64,000 nucleotides of DNA from Heterobilharzia americana (GCA_944470555.2 OX104127.1:97798708-97862707); one strand, 5' to 3'. Positions 47,345 to 59,739 are shown, numbered from the stretch's first letter. The notes: generated from the letters alone by a model not told the origin. Made by a program: numbers and translations.

Positions 47345-48565
47345 GTTAGTTTATAAACTAATATACCGACTGGCAAGCCTCTGGAAGCAGTTAGAAACGA
47401 GCTTAATAAGGATCATAAACATACACTAAGAACTAAGGTACCAATAAATGATATCACGCTAGGAGTACAGTTATGCTTAACCTCCACAATATTTAGGTTT
47501 CAGAATAAAATATACAAACAAACAGAAGGCGTTGCCATGGGATCACCAATATCATCCATTCTGGCTGACATATTTACGGATAGTTGGAAACGGATGGCTG
47601 TAGAAAAATTTAGTCCGGTTCCAAAAATATGGTTTCGATGTGTAGACAACACGTTTACAGTGTTGAAGTCGGAGCACATACATGATTTCTTTACACATGA
47701 ATTCAGCAGTCGGCGCAATCCGACTCACCTATGAATTAGAAAATCAGGGATGTTGGATTGTAGAATAAAACGGAAATAAGATGAGAGTTCAAATACTAGT
47801 GTATAGAGAAAACCTTCACATTCGAATCGTTACTCAGACTTCAAATCGTCTCACCCTATGTCAGCTAAAGTTGGCTCAGAAAAGCGTTTAAGTAACGGTC
47901 AAAAGCTTATAAGTAAGACAGAAGATCTAAGAGAAGAAACCAGATACATTAAAGACACCTTACTCATCAACAATTACCCTCCCAAATTAATTGATAAGTT
48001 TCTTAGGAATCGTAATAAAAATACTAGTAACACAGGCATTAATAGCAGTAATAATAATGTTAATAATAGTAGTGGTAATACTGTGAACAGAGGACTCGAA
48101 ACCCCCAAGGTGGTATCATACAAAGAAGGCACCTCAAAAACACTATGTAGGATTCTCAATAAGGCTGAGATTAAAGTGGCGTTTACATCCGCAAACTCTC
48201 CTAGAAATAAGCTTTGTGATTTAAAAAACTCATATTTGTCAAATTAAATAGAATAACTTAGTTTACTAAACCCTTTGCAACGATTGCAAGGTCAAATAAA
48301 TAGGTCAAAGTAGTCGGCCAGGATTAATTGGGCTGCCCGAGCACAAAAACCTAGCTAGGTCAAAATCGGCAGATCCTAGTAAGGTAAGGAATTTGGAAAA
48401 AACAGCCATAGCAATGCATGCGATTACACACAATCACACAGAAGGATGGAATACGGTGAAAATCCTTAAAACTAAAATAGCGCGGTGCAGGGACAGATTG
48501 CTAACTGAATCTAGGTTTATCGAATCAACACCTAATACATGCAATAGGGATGAATAAGGACCTGT
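47345..48565 (+). pseudogene. PLE, third subtype: RT second half plus GIY-YIG
   Basis: In order: NIPTGKPLEAVRNEL and VPINDITLGVQLCL (RT middle), then EGVAMGSPISSILADIF. The catalytic block reads FRCVDNTFTVLK, with the second Asp changed to Asn. After a gap come RYIKDTLLINNYPPKLIDKF, an Asn/Ser-rich tract from AAT/AGT repeats (NSSNNNVNNSSG), and KTLCRILNKAEIKVAF. Then GIY-YIG: CNDCKVK, a stop, IGQS, LPEHKNLARS, KTAIAMHAITHNHTEGW and ESRFIESTPNTCNRDE. Frameshifts, stops and the D-to-N change indicate loss of function. The YIG residue Y is replaced by a stop. Confidence 0.82.
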
Positions 48566-48779
48566 GCCGAATATATGGGAAACATTACTACCCATATCAC
48601 AAAATGGGTGAGGAAATCAGGACTATATAAAGGATGTTTCAAAGTTGTGTAGTTATCTTGATATGACAATGGACAACAAATTATGTCCAAAATCCAATCC
48701 AGTAAGCAATACTGTTCCACTGTGATAAGTCTGATAAACCACTAAAACTGGTATCCCTCACCATACTACACTTCCAATA

Positions 48780-49295
48780 AAAGTTTAATCATGAGTTTGA
48801 AATCCAAAGAGGATACCATAGTGGAGTTGTTGAAGAACTGTCTGTCAAAGTGTATCAATAGTACCTTTTGTTTGTCTAGACAGAGGTTGATATTCTCTAG
48901 ATGTCGTTTGTTCTGACTGTGTGAAGAACTGCCTGCTACATATGTCCACATATATTTGTACCTACAAATTTACATGCTCCTTTGGAGTTAACTACATTGG
49001 ACGATGTAAGTGGTCCATCAGGAAACGCACTGCAGAACTCTACACGGTTTGATGAACCTAAGGCTAACGAAGAGTGACAACTTCATCTACATATGGGCAT
49101 TTAATGAAGTCAGGTCATTCAGCTCCTTGAGATTCATCCTTAAGGGTAATTTGCAAAGCTAAATTGAACTAATCCAAAGGTCTACATTTCTATCACTTGA
49201 ACATAGCTGAAGCACTAGCTAACTCAACACGATCAAAAGCCAAAACTATTCATTCAAGAGTCTTGTAAAATCTGTCCTTCCACCTTGACGTCAAC
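48780..49295 (+). pseudogene. PLE GIY-YIG tail, PKIHK-type lineage
   Basis: Broken frames read VELLKNCLSKCI, then YKFTCSFGVNYIGRCKWSIRK near 48965-49030 (GIY-YIG start, with CG changed to FG), HLMKSGHSAP, and HLNIAEALA before decaying. This is the same domain as 17940-18262, but the YIGR block is kept here. It sits after a different PLE subtype, so two elements are nested or abutted. Confidence 0.75.
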
Positions 49296-49620
49296 AATCC
49301 ATTTTGGTTAGTTTTTCAACTTCATTTTACTTCACTTTGCATACTTCAGTTTAATTACCATTATTATCATCATTTTACACTCCTTTGATAGCACTTAAGC
49401 TTTATTTTACCACTTGAAATCAGTTCTTCTTTATTCACTGACCCTCTTTCTATTTCTTCCAATCAAATCAATTCCACCGTTAACAATAACTATATTATGT
49501 GTATATTGACTGAGTAACCGTCTTGGTGCATTTATTTGATAGTTTACGGATTATAAATACGACTGTGCACATGAATAATAAAGCCATCGAAAAACAATGT
49601 TTCGCTAGTAAAATCTTATT
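49296..49620 (+). other. Probable PLE 3' UTR and terminus
   Basis: Pyrimidine-rich region ending in ggattataaatacgactgtg, the terminal repeat also seen at 27.41 kb. The RTE copy downstream inserted just beyond it. Confidence 0.4.
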
Positions 49621-49635
49621 TTTCTCTTCGTGAAT
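49621..49635 (+). repeat. Target-site duplication, left (RTE)
   Basis: tttctcttcgtgaat, repeated exactly at 52967-52981. Confidence 0.88.
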
Positions 49636-52600
49636 TATTATTATTATTAGTCCCTTGGGTTCCTAATGGAACATATGGGCTTCAGTAGCACATCTCCAGT
49701 GACCTCTGTTCTCTGAGATCTTTTGAACCTGGTTCCACGACAGCCCACAACCTCTCATTTCCTCCTCGCATGATCTCCATGTCACCCTCACCTCGGACGC
49801 CAAACTCGTCGCTTTCCCTGGGGATTCCACTCGAGGGCCTGACGCGTGATGTCCTCAGTCGGCCTTCTCAGTGCATGCCCAATCCATCCCCACTTCCTTC
49901 TGCATATTTGTTGGGTGATAGGTTCATGGTTGGTTCGTTCCCAGAGCTCCTTGTTGTTTATTCTTTCTGGCCATCTGATCTTCAGTAGCGAACGTAAGCA
50001 GTTGTTGATGAATGTCTGTAGCTTATTGGAAATCCCTTTCATAAAACACCAAGTCTCTGAACCAACACATAGAAGCACTGACTTGACGTTGGTGTTGAAA
50101 ATCCGCATCTCGTTCCACATGCTGAGTGCAGATCTCTACACTGGCTTCAGGCTTATGAACGCGTCTTGCTTTTCCTATCCTGACTTTGACGTCGCCGTCT
50201 GTGCCTGTGGCACCTTTAGTTGAAACAGTGCCACCTAGATGGGTGAAAGAGGTTACTTCCTTTAAGTTTCTTCCGTTGATAGTGATTGGAGTTTGTTGTT
50301 GTTGTTGTTATTGGAGTTGTTGGTGCGGTATATTCATTACCTCTGTCTTCTCTATATTCACCTGAAGTCCCGTCTTAGCTGCCTCTTCTGTCAACTTATT
50401 AGTTTTCGCCTGTAGATCTTCAAGTTTATGTGACATCAGGCACAAGTCATCATTGGTGGCGAAATCCAGATCTTCTAGGTTCTTTTCCGCAGTCCAGCCA
50501 GCGTATCCCCCTCTTCTCACAGCTCCCCACTGTTTGCTGCATAATCCAGTCCACCACAATAAGGAATATCATGGGTGATAGTAGACAGCCTTGTTTCACT
50601 CCCGTCTTCACTTCACTTCAAAAGCATCACTGAGCTTCCCATTGTGAATTACTTGGCTGGCATGTGGCATCTTCATATAGTTGTTGAATGAGGCTGATAA
50701 AGGTTTGCAGTACTCCGTAGTAATGAAGCAGTTTCCAAATTACCTCTCGATCGACGCTGTCAAAGGCCTTCTCAACGTCGATGAAGTTGAGGTAGAGAGC
50801 TGATTGCCATTCTATACTCTGTTCTATGATGATGCTAAGTGTAGCGTTGCAATTTGGTCGGCACATGATTTGTACTTCCTGAAGCCTGCCTGTTCCGGTC
50901 GCAGTTTTGAATCCAGTGCATCTTTAAGCCTCTCCAGGATGATGCAGCTTAATATTTTGCTTGGGGTGGACAGGAGAGTGATTCCACTCCAGTTCTTGCA
51001 AACACTGAGGTCTCCCTTCTTCGGCAGTTTGACAAGGTAACCCTTCTTCCAATCATTGGCCAGCCACCTTCTCTTCCTTCCACACCTTCTGCAATAGTGG
51101 TGTGGTGTGAGCATGTCCGCTGTTGTCTCTGCGTCTGTGCTCAGTGCTTCTGGCGGGATCCCATCTGGTCCTGCTGCTTTCCCACACTTCAGCAGCTTTA
51201 TGGTGCTAAGGACTTCCATTTTTGTTGGAGGATTGATGTTCACTTGTAGTTCTGTGGCTGCTCTGTAGGTGGTATTTCTGGACGAAGTGCAGGTGGTGGT
51301 CGATTCAAGAGCTTCTTGAAGTGGTCGACCCATTGTTTCCTTTGTTTCTCTTCTTTCGTAATTACATTTCCTTCTTCATCTTTTATTGGTTTCGTCTGCG
51401 TTGATCTCTTTCCTCCCAGATAGCAACCTGGTTATTTGATACAATGTTGTCAGGTCTTTCCTACTTGCAGCCTGTTCTGTTTCACTTGCCAGTGTTTCGT
51501 AGAAGTGTCTTTTGTCTTTCCGTGCACTCTTCTTCACTTCTTTGTCCAGTGCTTTATACATTGTGCTCAGTTCCTCTTGTCGTTGAGCATCCTTGCACTG
51601 GTTTATCTTCTGCTTCACCATCCTCCTCTCCCTGCTATATCAGCTTCCAGGTATCCGTCGAGATCCATTCCTTGTCTTCTTTCTTCTTCCCTCCTAATAC
51701 GGCTGTGCAGGTTTCTTTCCACATAGCTTTCAAAGACTTCCAGTGTTCTTCCACACAGGTTTCTTCAGGGATGTTCCTCGATATCTCCCATTTTGTCTTG
51801 CTGGCTGCCTTGAAGACCTCCATTGTAGTTTCATCCTTCAGTTTCCGAGTGTTGTACTTGAACTGCGATCTATCACCAGCTTCCTTGAAGGCTTTCAACT
51901 TGATTTGAAAGGCAGGTTCCTTGCAATAGATAGTGGTGTGAACCTACATCTGCTCCTCTTCTTGACCTTGTGTTAAGTAGACTGCGTCTCCATTTTCTTC
52001 ACATTGAGATAAAGTCGATTTGATTTTTAGTGTGTCCTGGTGTCTCGTGAAATCGAATCCATGTCGCTCGGTTTGTGGATATCCTTGTGCTTGAGCACAC
52101 TGTCTCGCCTCCAATCACCAAATCGTTGAATGCACAGAATTCTGCAAACAATTCTCCATTCTCGTTCATCACCTCACCGAGCGCTTCTCGACCCATGATT
52201 AGTTCTCTTCCTGTGTTGTCCCCTCCCAGTTTCCCATTCACGTCGCCCATTAGAATTTTGATATCGCCAACTGAGGCGGTGTCTTGTCCAGTGTTGATTG
52301 CAGTTGTCTGTAGAATTACTCCTTTTTCCCTTGCTCTGCATTATTTGTAGGTGCATAGCGCAGCATTGTATGATTGTGACCTTCCTTCCCTTTGAGTTGA
52401 ACCTTGCTCTCATGATCCTGCTGCTGGAGGAGATTGGTTCCCACTACATGAGGGCCTTCGATGCTGTTGGGGACACCATGATAGCCACTCCATAACTCAG
52501 TGTGCTCGTGGTTGTCGTCTGGGTGACAATGTCTGAGTAGATTATTGATTCTCCAGTTGATAGTTTGGAGAGTCCACTCCCATTCCATCTGCTTTCGCAA

Positions 52601-52966
52601 ATCCCAAGCACTTCGATGTGATACCTCTTCATCTCATTTGCAATCTGGACTGCCTTACTGGGTTCAAACATCGTACGGACATTCCATGTCCCCACGTTTA
52701 CTTTCGCTTTCATCGAGAGTGAGAAGATACATCGGCCCGGTCAATTGGCTTCCCGAAGGCTTTCACCAACTGGCGTCATTTCGCCTCTCCGATTCCAGCG
52801 AGGAATAATTTTGTTATTATTTTTTATATTTCGTTTGTGCTTTGAAGTTTCTTTAGCAGTTGGATTTGTTTTCTGGTGCTAGGGTTGCTAGCCCTATGCC
52901 CAACCTTCCCTCTTTATGGGGGCTTAGGACCGGCTAGTAACTAGTGAACTAGTTAACCAGGCGAGG
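49636..52966 (-). mobile_element. Full-length RTE-clade LINE, minus strand
   Basis: Complete element of about 3.33 kb: 5' terminus at 52966 (complement of aaccaggcgagg), leader, coding region, and (AAT)n tail at 49636-49650. A 15-bp exact duplication flanks it. Its sequence is close to 7758-11001, with shared RITRQALEW, KAAGPDGIPPEAL and SDH-region blocks. It supplies the uninterrupted reference for the two insertions seen in the other copy. The insertion interrupts PLE-derived sequence. Confidence 0.92.
49640..52780 (-). pseudogene. RTE endonuclease-reverse transcriptase, multiply frameshifted
   Basis: At least nine open pieces on the minus strand. EN: VNVGTWNVRTMFEPSKA and ICESRW (52713-52444), MGDVNGKLGGDN (52250-). 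Linker: KEISTDTWKL-like (51898-51635) and DKEVKKSARKDKRHFYETLA. RT: KCGKAAGPDGIPPEAL and KILSCIILERLKDALDSKLR (51333-50824), NFIDVEKAFDSVDREV (50866-50627), DFATNDDLCLMSH where FADD carries an extra residue (50559-50308), and the thumb with SVLLCVGSETW (50120-49788). All domains are present but no continuous frame remains. Confidence 0.88.
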
Positions 52967-52981
52967 TTTCTCTTCGTGAAT
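52967..52981 (+). repeat. Target-site duplication, right (RTE)
   Basis: Exact copy of 49621-49635. Confidence 0.88.
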
Positions 52982-53062
52982 AAATGGATATATTTCATCA
53001 GTTCAGAATTTTGCCAGCTTTTTTCTGTTTTTTCAGTTGCCACTTTCTAAATTGATCTTTTT

Positions 53063-53344
53063 TTAGAATTCCCTGTCATCTGCTGGTATGGGTGGCATTT
53101 TATCAACACAGTCTTTGTGATTCATGAAGAACAGACAAGAGCCCTTGTTAATACAGACCAGCATTAGTGTTAGATTCTTTAAAATTTCATTGAGTTGGTC
53201 TTTACGCTGTCTCGACAATATTCGCCTCGTATTTGGTTGTGTACTCATGTAATGAGGGAAACAGTAAGAAATAGTTGATTTAAATTGTTGTAAAGCAAAT
53301 TTTCTGCTGATCCTACAGCCATTACCTTGTGGTTTCAGAAACAA
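53063..53344 (-). pseudogene. PLE N-terminal fragment
   Basis: An open 93-codon stretch on the minus strand. It reads MSTQPNTRRILSRQRKDQL, NLTLMLVCINKGSCLFFMNH and KDCVDKMPPIPADDREF. The last part corresponds to the PLE N-terminal block usually written ADKG-x-x-(V/T)-V-M-x-K-x-DY with a following LL-x-D. The conserved ADKG is changed to CINKG. No RT follows on the minus strand below 53063, where RTE target sequence intervenes. Confidence 0.65.
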
Positions 53345-54040
53345 TTTTCGATGACCTTGTGTTGACCCACTAGCGATTGACGGACATATTCTGTATTATA
53401 ACTATGAATACAGAAGTGCAGCTTCCAAAAATAGCTTGTCGAAGAGAAAATTTTTTACTCTGAATTACTTTTGTCAACTCTTTAAAGATCAATTCCATAA
53501 CAAACTTACTAAAAGAATTTTACACAACTGTCACCGAAAAAATAGCAAACCTCAACCACAGTGAACCCAGTTGTAATAAACTTCATATAAAACTTCAGTA
53601 ACTATCATTTAAGTCACAGTTATGATTGTAGGGAACTTTTATAAAATTCCAAGCACTTAAACGTCAGATAGGTGTAATATATGTGTAATACATGAGGAAA
53701 TTCAATTACATACTAAAATTTATCTAAAAATGCTTAGTTTACTTATATGTATTAAATATTATTTATACTTGAAGGTATGCATTGTTCATTTCCCTTTTAG
53801 TCTTAGTAAATCACTTCATTCAGACCGGCTTACAGCTGGTTTCTGCATATGAATAATCTCACGGAATAATTTAAGCTTTTTAAGTCTGATAGGTAGTCTC
53901 CTTTCAATTTTTGAGTATTACAACTGACATACAGAATCAAAGAAACTTATTTCCTTTATACATGGAAAAAAATATGCAATGTAGATCCTAGAACGTTTAA
54001 GGAAATCAAAGATTACTTTTTCTACGTTATTGCTTGTAAT
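53345..54040. other. PLE terminus remnant, then no recognised features
   Basis: 53390-53460 resembles the PLE terminal repeat (tgaatacagaagtgcagctt). The rest is AT-rich with nothing supported. Confidence 0.4.
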
Positions 54041-54044
54041 TCTC

Positions 54045-54570
54045 CGTCGCTGGCTAAACCAAATTTATAGGCCTCTATTGGCAAATAGGGTCCTGCACGA
54101 ATGCCCCAATAGTATCAATAATCTCATTTTGATAGTAATGATAGATATTGGCTAACAGTGGAATCCAGGATGCATGTTTCGTCTGAGTTTTGACTCTACA
54201 GCTGGATGTACCTGCCTCCCAGCGACTGATGTTGTTCCCAGTAGGACTTGAAAGTAGAAGTGATCACTTCAAACATCAAACAGTTAATCCTTAGGTCACT
54301 GAATCACAATATTTACTGCTTGCGGCAATATCAGGGCATCCACGCAGGAGCCTACATGCTGACACGGGCTGATGAATTCGGTCCAGTTAACGACGGGAAA
54401 TTCCAAGCAGTAACATAAAATCTGAACTGGTTGTATAAAGAGTGGTAATAGCCACCTAGTGGCCTAATGATTAACGCTCTGGTGTTCAAAGAAATCAGTC
54501 CTGGGTTAGAGTCCTACCGGGAACAACACTACTCACTGGGAAACAAGTGCGTTTAGCAGAAACGTCCATA
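54045..54570. mobile_element. Smα-like SINEs, head to head
   Basis: 54045-54320 is a minus-strand unit: spacer (ccgtcgctggctaaacc), hammerhead remnant (minus-strand CTGTAGA for CTGANGA, with GACGAAAC kept), and tRNA-like block. 54330-54560 is a plus-strand unit: spacer (gaattcggtccagttaacga), tRNA-like head (cacctagtggcctaatgatt; box B-like gggttagagtcctaccggg) and a decayed hammerhead. The two face away from a shared junction near 54325, as in the composite at 44.5 kb. Confidence 0.65.
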
Positions 54571-55140
54571 GTGAGAAGAAAAGCGTTTCATGAACTTCAG
54601 TGGTAGGATTGTTTTTTCGAGGTTTATAATGACCATTACATTTTAAGGCTTAAAAGTGTTTTGCATTTATCAGGATTTTAGCCACAAAAATTAAAGTTTT
54701 CAAGTAATGCTATTCGTTTGAACTTAAACTGATGTAAACTTTAAAGTGTATAGGAAAATTACATCTTATTCTTGATCTGGACCAAATACGCTTTGAAATA
54801 AACTAAAGTATAGCTTACCGTGTTCACTGTTTCTAGTAAAACGTCCAGTGTCAGGTACTTCTTCATTCTTCGCAGACATTTTGCAGATCTACAGATATAT
54901 CTTTGAAAAATACTGTGGAATTCTTAATAACTCGTACAAATATAATCAAATAAATCCGAAAATCTCAACACTGTCAACAAAAGTTTGAAGTCTTACGATA
55001 AACTCTAGTCAGTAAATACTCCACAAAGTCATAGAACCTTTCTAGAATTGAACCGAAGATTTATTCTCAACAGACTCAAGGGATACGACACGGGTAGGAT
55101 ATGAAGACAAAGACAGGCATAAACATACGCTATTGTTATT
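54571..55140. other. No recognised features
   Basis: AT-rich; nothing supported. Confidence 0.4.
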
Positions 55141-55149
55141 ACCTGCATC

Positions 55150-55460
55150 ACACCACCATTGATTGGACCGAATTGGTCAATCTCTATTGGCATATGGGCT
55201 CCTGTGCGGATGCCTGTATATTGCCTGTGTTTTAATTATGTATAGTAATGATGGGTAGTGGCTAGCAGTGGAATCCAGGATGCGCATTCGGTCCTTTTTG
55301 GGACTCTTCAGCTGGATGTACCTGCCTCCCAGTTAGTGATGTTGTTCCCACCGGGACTCGGACGCGGTAGCCATAGCTTCAAACGCCAGAGCGTTATCCA
55401 CCACACCACCGAGTGCATCCTGGATTCCACTGCTATCCACTATCCATCACCATTACACAT
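55150..55460 (-). mobile_element. Smα-like SINE with a short opposed end
   Basis: Minus-strand unit with spacer (attggaccgaattggtcaat), a hammerhead region at about 55270-55330 (minus-strand CTGAAGA fits CUGANGA, but GAAA reads GAAT), and a clean tRNA-like head: minus-strand cactcggtggtgtggtgg as box A and gtccgagtcccggtgg as box B. At about 55416 it changes into the plus-strand hammerhead end catcctggattccactgcta. This is the best tRNA-like head in the window, joined again to an inverted piece. Confidence 0.72.
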
Positions 55461-56519
55461 AGTCCTACATTATCTGAAACCTGACACAATCAACCACAAA
55501 ATCTTATCACTGATAATCAAGTGCCTTAATGAGTTGAATTCAAATATAGTGATAAGTATTATGAAGAAGGCTGTGAACAGTCCGATTTTGTTCAGTTAAC
55601 TGAATCAATAAACACTTGAAGTTTGAATAAGTTACTACTAATAAAACAAACGCATTTCTAGTAAAGTTTTCCAATCGATGTAACCTAATTTCTCTAGATC
55701 TCTAGACCTACGCCGAATCCTAGTAAAGATTTTGTGCAATAAGATTAGATTATACATGAAAATTGACAACATGAATTGTAAACTGGTTGTAATTTTAGCT
55801 AGACAGATTACACAGAAATATTAGATTTCATACCGTTTCTAGATTATTTCCTCCAAGATTGTTTTATGAAAAAAAAACATTTCATTTCTGCACTTTAGGA
55901 AAGTATTTTTGTCATAAATATATTTATATGAAATGTAACCTTTTGGTTTTGATTGAACATACAGTCCCATTTGTACTGTATTAACAAGAAATTATTCTTA
56001 GTTACAGCTTGTAAAGAGCATGAATAGTGTCATTAGTGAAACGTGTACATTTTAATTTAACCTGTTAAAACGTTATTAATTTAGTTAATCATTTCTGATG
56101 GATACATTGTAATGTATTACAAAAATGAAGGTTGATCAATCTTTGGGTACATGGATAAAAAGGATACTTTCTTCTCCGATTATTAACATTCTACGATGAT
56201 GATCAACAACTTAATAAATGATAAGTCCGTAAGAAATCAAAAGTAGCAATACGCCAAATAGTTATCTTTTTAATTATATCACCAATAAAAAAGAAGAGAT
56301 AATGTTTTCGATTCTGTAAAATTAACGGTTTTCATTTTCATTCATTGGTTATTAAAACTCAATTTGTAATTGTTGCTATGACTTTAACTTTTCTATACAT
56401 GAACAGAATTAATATTACCAAATTTCTCTCAATTTAAATAACTTTTCATTGAATCTTAGTCGGTTATATTCAAGAAATAAAGCTGAAAATAACTGTGACC
56501 TTCATAAACAGGAAATATT
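55461..56519. other. No recognised features
   Basis: AT-rich; nothing supported. Confidence 0.4.
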
Positions 56520-57084
56520 AGTTTATATGAACTATGATCAAGATTTGACCAAATAGTATGGCAAATATTCGGCGCAAAGTAAAAGGTTGGAAATAGATAT
56601 AGTTTGTATTTGTGTAAGTCACAACGGGTTTGAAATCAATTAATCTCAACGTTACTTCGCACGAAAGTCTGGTTGAAGCTTCTTCACGGAAATAATCAAC
56701 TTTAAAATATCAAGGATATATAAATGAATCTAAAGACGTGTATTTGATTTCCTTGTCCGATCCTCTACATATGGTCATTATCTTTCTAAAACATGATAAT
56801 TAATCATTCACCTTTTAGAAAGACAATGACCATACAGAGAGGATCGGACAAGGAAATCAAATACACGTCTTTGGATTCATTTATATATCCTTGACATTTT
56901 AATGTTAATTATTTCCTTGAAGCTGTGACCAGACTTCCATGTGAAACAACGTTGGAATTAATTGATTTCAAACACGCGGTAACTTACACTAATACAATCT
57001 ATATCTAATTCCAACCTTTTACTCTGCGCCCAATATTTGTCGTACTATTTGGTCAAATCTTGATCATAGTCCAAATAAGTTACT
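56520..57084. repeat. 565-bp palindrome (272-bp arms, 21-base centre)
   Basis: Left arm 56520-56791 and right arm 56813-57084 are reverse complements, about 90 percent by eye, with the best match near the centre (ttttagaaaga against tctttctaaaa; a shared gaggatcggacaaggaaatc block). There is no coding content and no similarity to other repeats in the window. It could be a fold-back element or an inverted duplication. Confidence 0.88.
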
Positions 57085-58830
57085 ATTTGTTTTTGTTAAA
57101 GTGTGGTGAAGAGGCTGAATACGTGCATAAATGAGATTAAAAACTACTGCGCTGATCCCCTTTATTCCTGCATCCTAGTCAATACCACTAGCATATTTTA
57201 CTGCTGCTATAATACGATGATTAAGCAATCCTTACTGGTTGAACTACTCACCCGTTTTCATAATGATTTCCATATTTCAACTTAGATTGATTAGGTTACG
57301 AACATTCTCAATTTATCTCTTTGCAAATAAACTGAACTTGCAAGATTATGTAAAGCTATTATTATTATTACTATTTTTAACAACTTAAGAGAATTATTTC
57401 ATAGTAAATTTTGACATAGACTACATTTGTAAACAAAAATTACATCTCATCCCATAAACCAGTGTGTGGGAATTTTTTTTAAGGCAAAATGAAAAGAACT
57501 CACATCATTCTATAATGTTTGTTATTCCTGCTTCCCAAAATACATACGGTACATACGGTACAGAATGAGGCTGTTGGCATAATTTCAAGTATTCAAATAT
57601 TTCCCATAACTGAATCCTTATTTGACACCTAGAAGTTTAGGGAACAACACGACTGGAAATTCTATTATAGATCACGTTTTTTTAAAACAATCTCAGACGC
57701 CCACTACACATTCGGTTTAAAGCACTTAGCCATATAACGAACTAGAGACCGATACATATCTTTGTTAGTAAGTACCTCGACATACTCGCTGTCTAACTTT
57801 TGAGATCTTTTAAATCCTGTGGTATTGGTCACAATTAGATCAACTAAAATTACCGCATACCGAAGTTATTATTAAACACCAAAGACCGATTACTTACAAA
57901 ACATATCCCTACAGTCTTTGAAACGCAACATATCCTTCCTAAGGAGTGTTGTCGAATTCAAACAGTTTTTTGCATATAATTTATTTTGTATAATACAGTA
58001 TCTGTACAAAAATAAAGCAAAAGAACACACCAGTACGGGAAAAATGTATCTATAATTAATTAGTGGGTAGGGATGGAAATATTAACTTCATTATATTCTC
58101 CATTTTCGAATAGAATATGTTTTCAGGAATATAGCAATTATGGATTAAAATTTATGTAAAAAGCCTAGATCAATCGCATAAAACACGAAATAACAAACAT
58201 GTGCCAACCAAAGAGCAAAATCTTTGATCATTTAATCTTGATGAATGTCAAAAATATGCAATATTCCAACTTATTTTTAACCACGATTGTAATTTGGCTA
58301 AAAACTACGTAATTCAGGGGAGAGTAACGCATTGTGCATGAAAATGTTGGTTGAGTTTTTCTAGCAGCCCAGAAAGTGCGAAATTTTAAGGTCTTAAATG
58401 CTTCAACTTAATGAAAAAATGATTACAGCGCGTCCATTAGTTAGTCATCACATTACTGTTCTGTAGAAACTCAGATTTTATATCTTCATTCATATGTCAA
58501 ATCTCAGTGTTCAGTTAAGATAATGTGTAGTTGAAACACTTTCCCCGTTTCCTTGCTCAGTAAATGGTTCAATATCAATACACAATGTATTCAATCCTGC
58601 CCCACAAAAAGCAGTCATTAGGGTTTAAATCCCAGGACACCTGGAAATTTATTGAGGCCACGAGCATATACAGTTAACAGTTCTTAGCCAGAATGGACTG
58701 TGTCTGAATTCCTTAGTAAATTATATACGAAACCTTTATTCACATTCACCTCTCTCGTTCCATTGTACGATTGAGATAGAGATTTCAAACAAGACTATTT
58801 GTACAATGATTCCTTTGGGCTAATACTTAC
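57085..58830. other. No recognised features
   Basis: AT-rich; a direct repeat of acatacggt at about 57541-57558 is minor. Nothing else supported. Confidence 0.4.
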
Positions 58831-59038
58831 GTCTGGTGTCAACCCAACCGATATAATTATTAAGCAATTTAACAAATGCTTGTTTTTCTACGCTAAATGG
58901 AAGTTTCATTTTCTTCAAGACACCAGACACGGGACAAATTGACGTTTGGAATAATCCTTTAAATCTAAAAGGACGCATTATCCTAAATTCTAAAACATTC
59001 CTCACCAAACGCAACGATCTGCTCCTTTTCGGCTTCAT
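58831..59038 (-). other. Candidate host-gene first exon
   Basis: The minus strand opens with ATG at 59038 and stays open for 69 codons, ending in a perfect donor, GTAAGT (complement of 58825-58830), one base into the next codon. The predicted start is MKPKRSRSLRLVRNVLEF, strongly basic. No repeat signature. I do not recognise the protein and cannot identify a second exon downstream on the minus strand. An open stretch of this length arises by chance several times in 64 kb, so the donor is the main evidence. Confidence 0.25.
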
Positions 59039-59735
59039 GATTAGAACAATAGCTACTATATTAACTGAACAGTAAGCAACTAATTCTATTACTAAAAAAA
59101 ATAATATTACAATGCAGTTTCTGTTCTACAATCCTACTACAAATTCGCAGCCTACGACCACGGTTTTGATTTCGTCTGCTTCAAATGGCTTGTGACCTAT
59201 TTGATGATTTCAGAAAGCTCACAAGCTTGAAGTAATCGTCACTCGTAAACATCATATGAAGAAATGAGACAAACAAGAAAAACCTAGGACAACGGTATGA
59301 CAACTCAAATCGAATATGACACAATAAGTGGCCGCGAATACCGGTAGAAAATGATCGTACTATACGAATAATGAACGGATGCCACTAATTTACACGAAGA
59401 CAGCAACAGAATGAAAAAGTCACGGTAAACTTCTAGACTCCAAAAGACTTGGATTTTCATTCCAAAAATATGTCTTATGTTCCATTATACTCACGAGTAG
59501 TATATATATTTACCTGAAATTTAACAGCACGTCTGTGATTTCCAACCACTATTCTCATTAAACAACTCTAGTTTTCATCACTACAAAATGAACACCAACT
59601 AACAATAATTCGAGTTCAAAAATATGTCACTTGAAACTTACGAAACCATCTTTGAAAATATCAAATACAAATAAGTAATCCCTTTCATAAATTTAAGCAG
59701 CGTAATGAGAAAGTGGGGATTATTTGAAACTTGTG
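59039..59735. other. No recognised features
   Basis: AT-rich; nothing supported. Confidence 0.4.
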
Positions 59736-59739
59736 ATTT

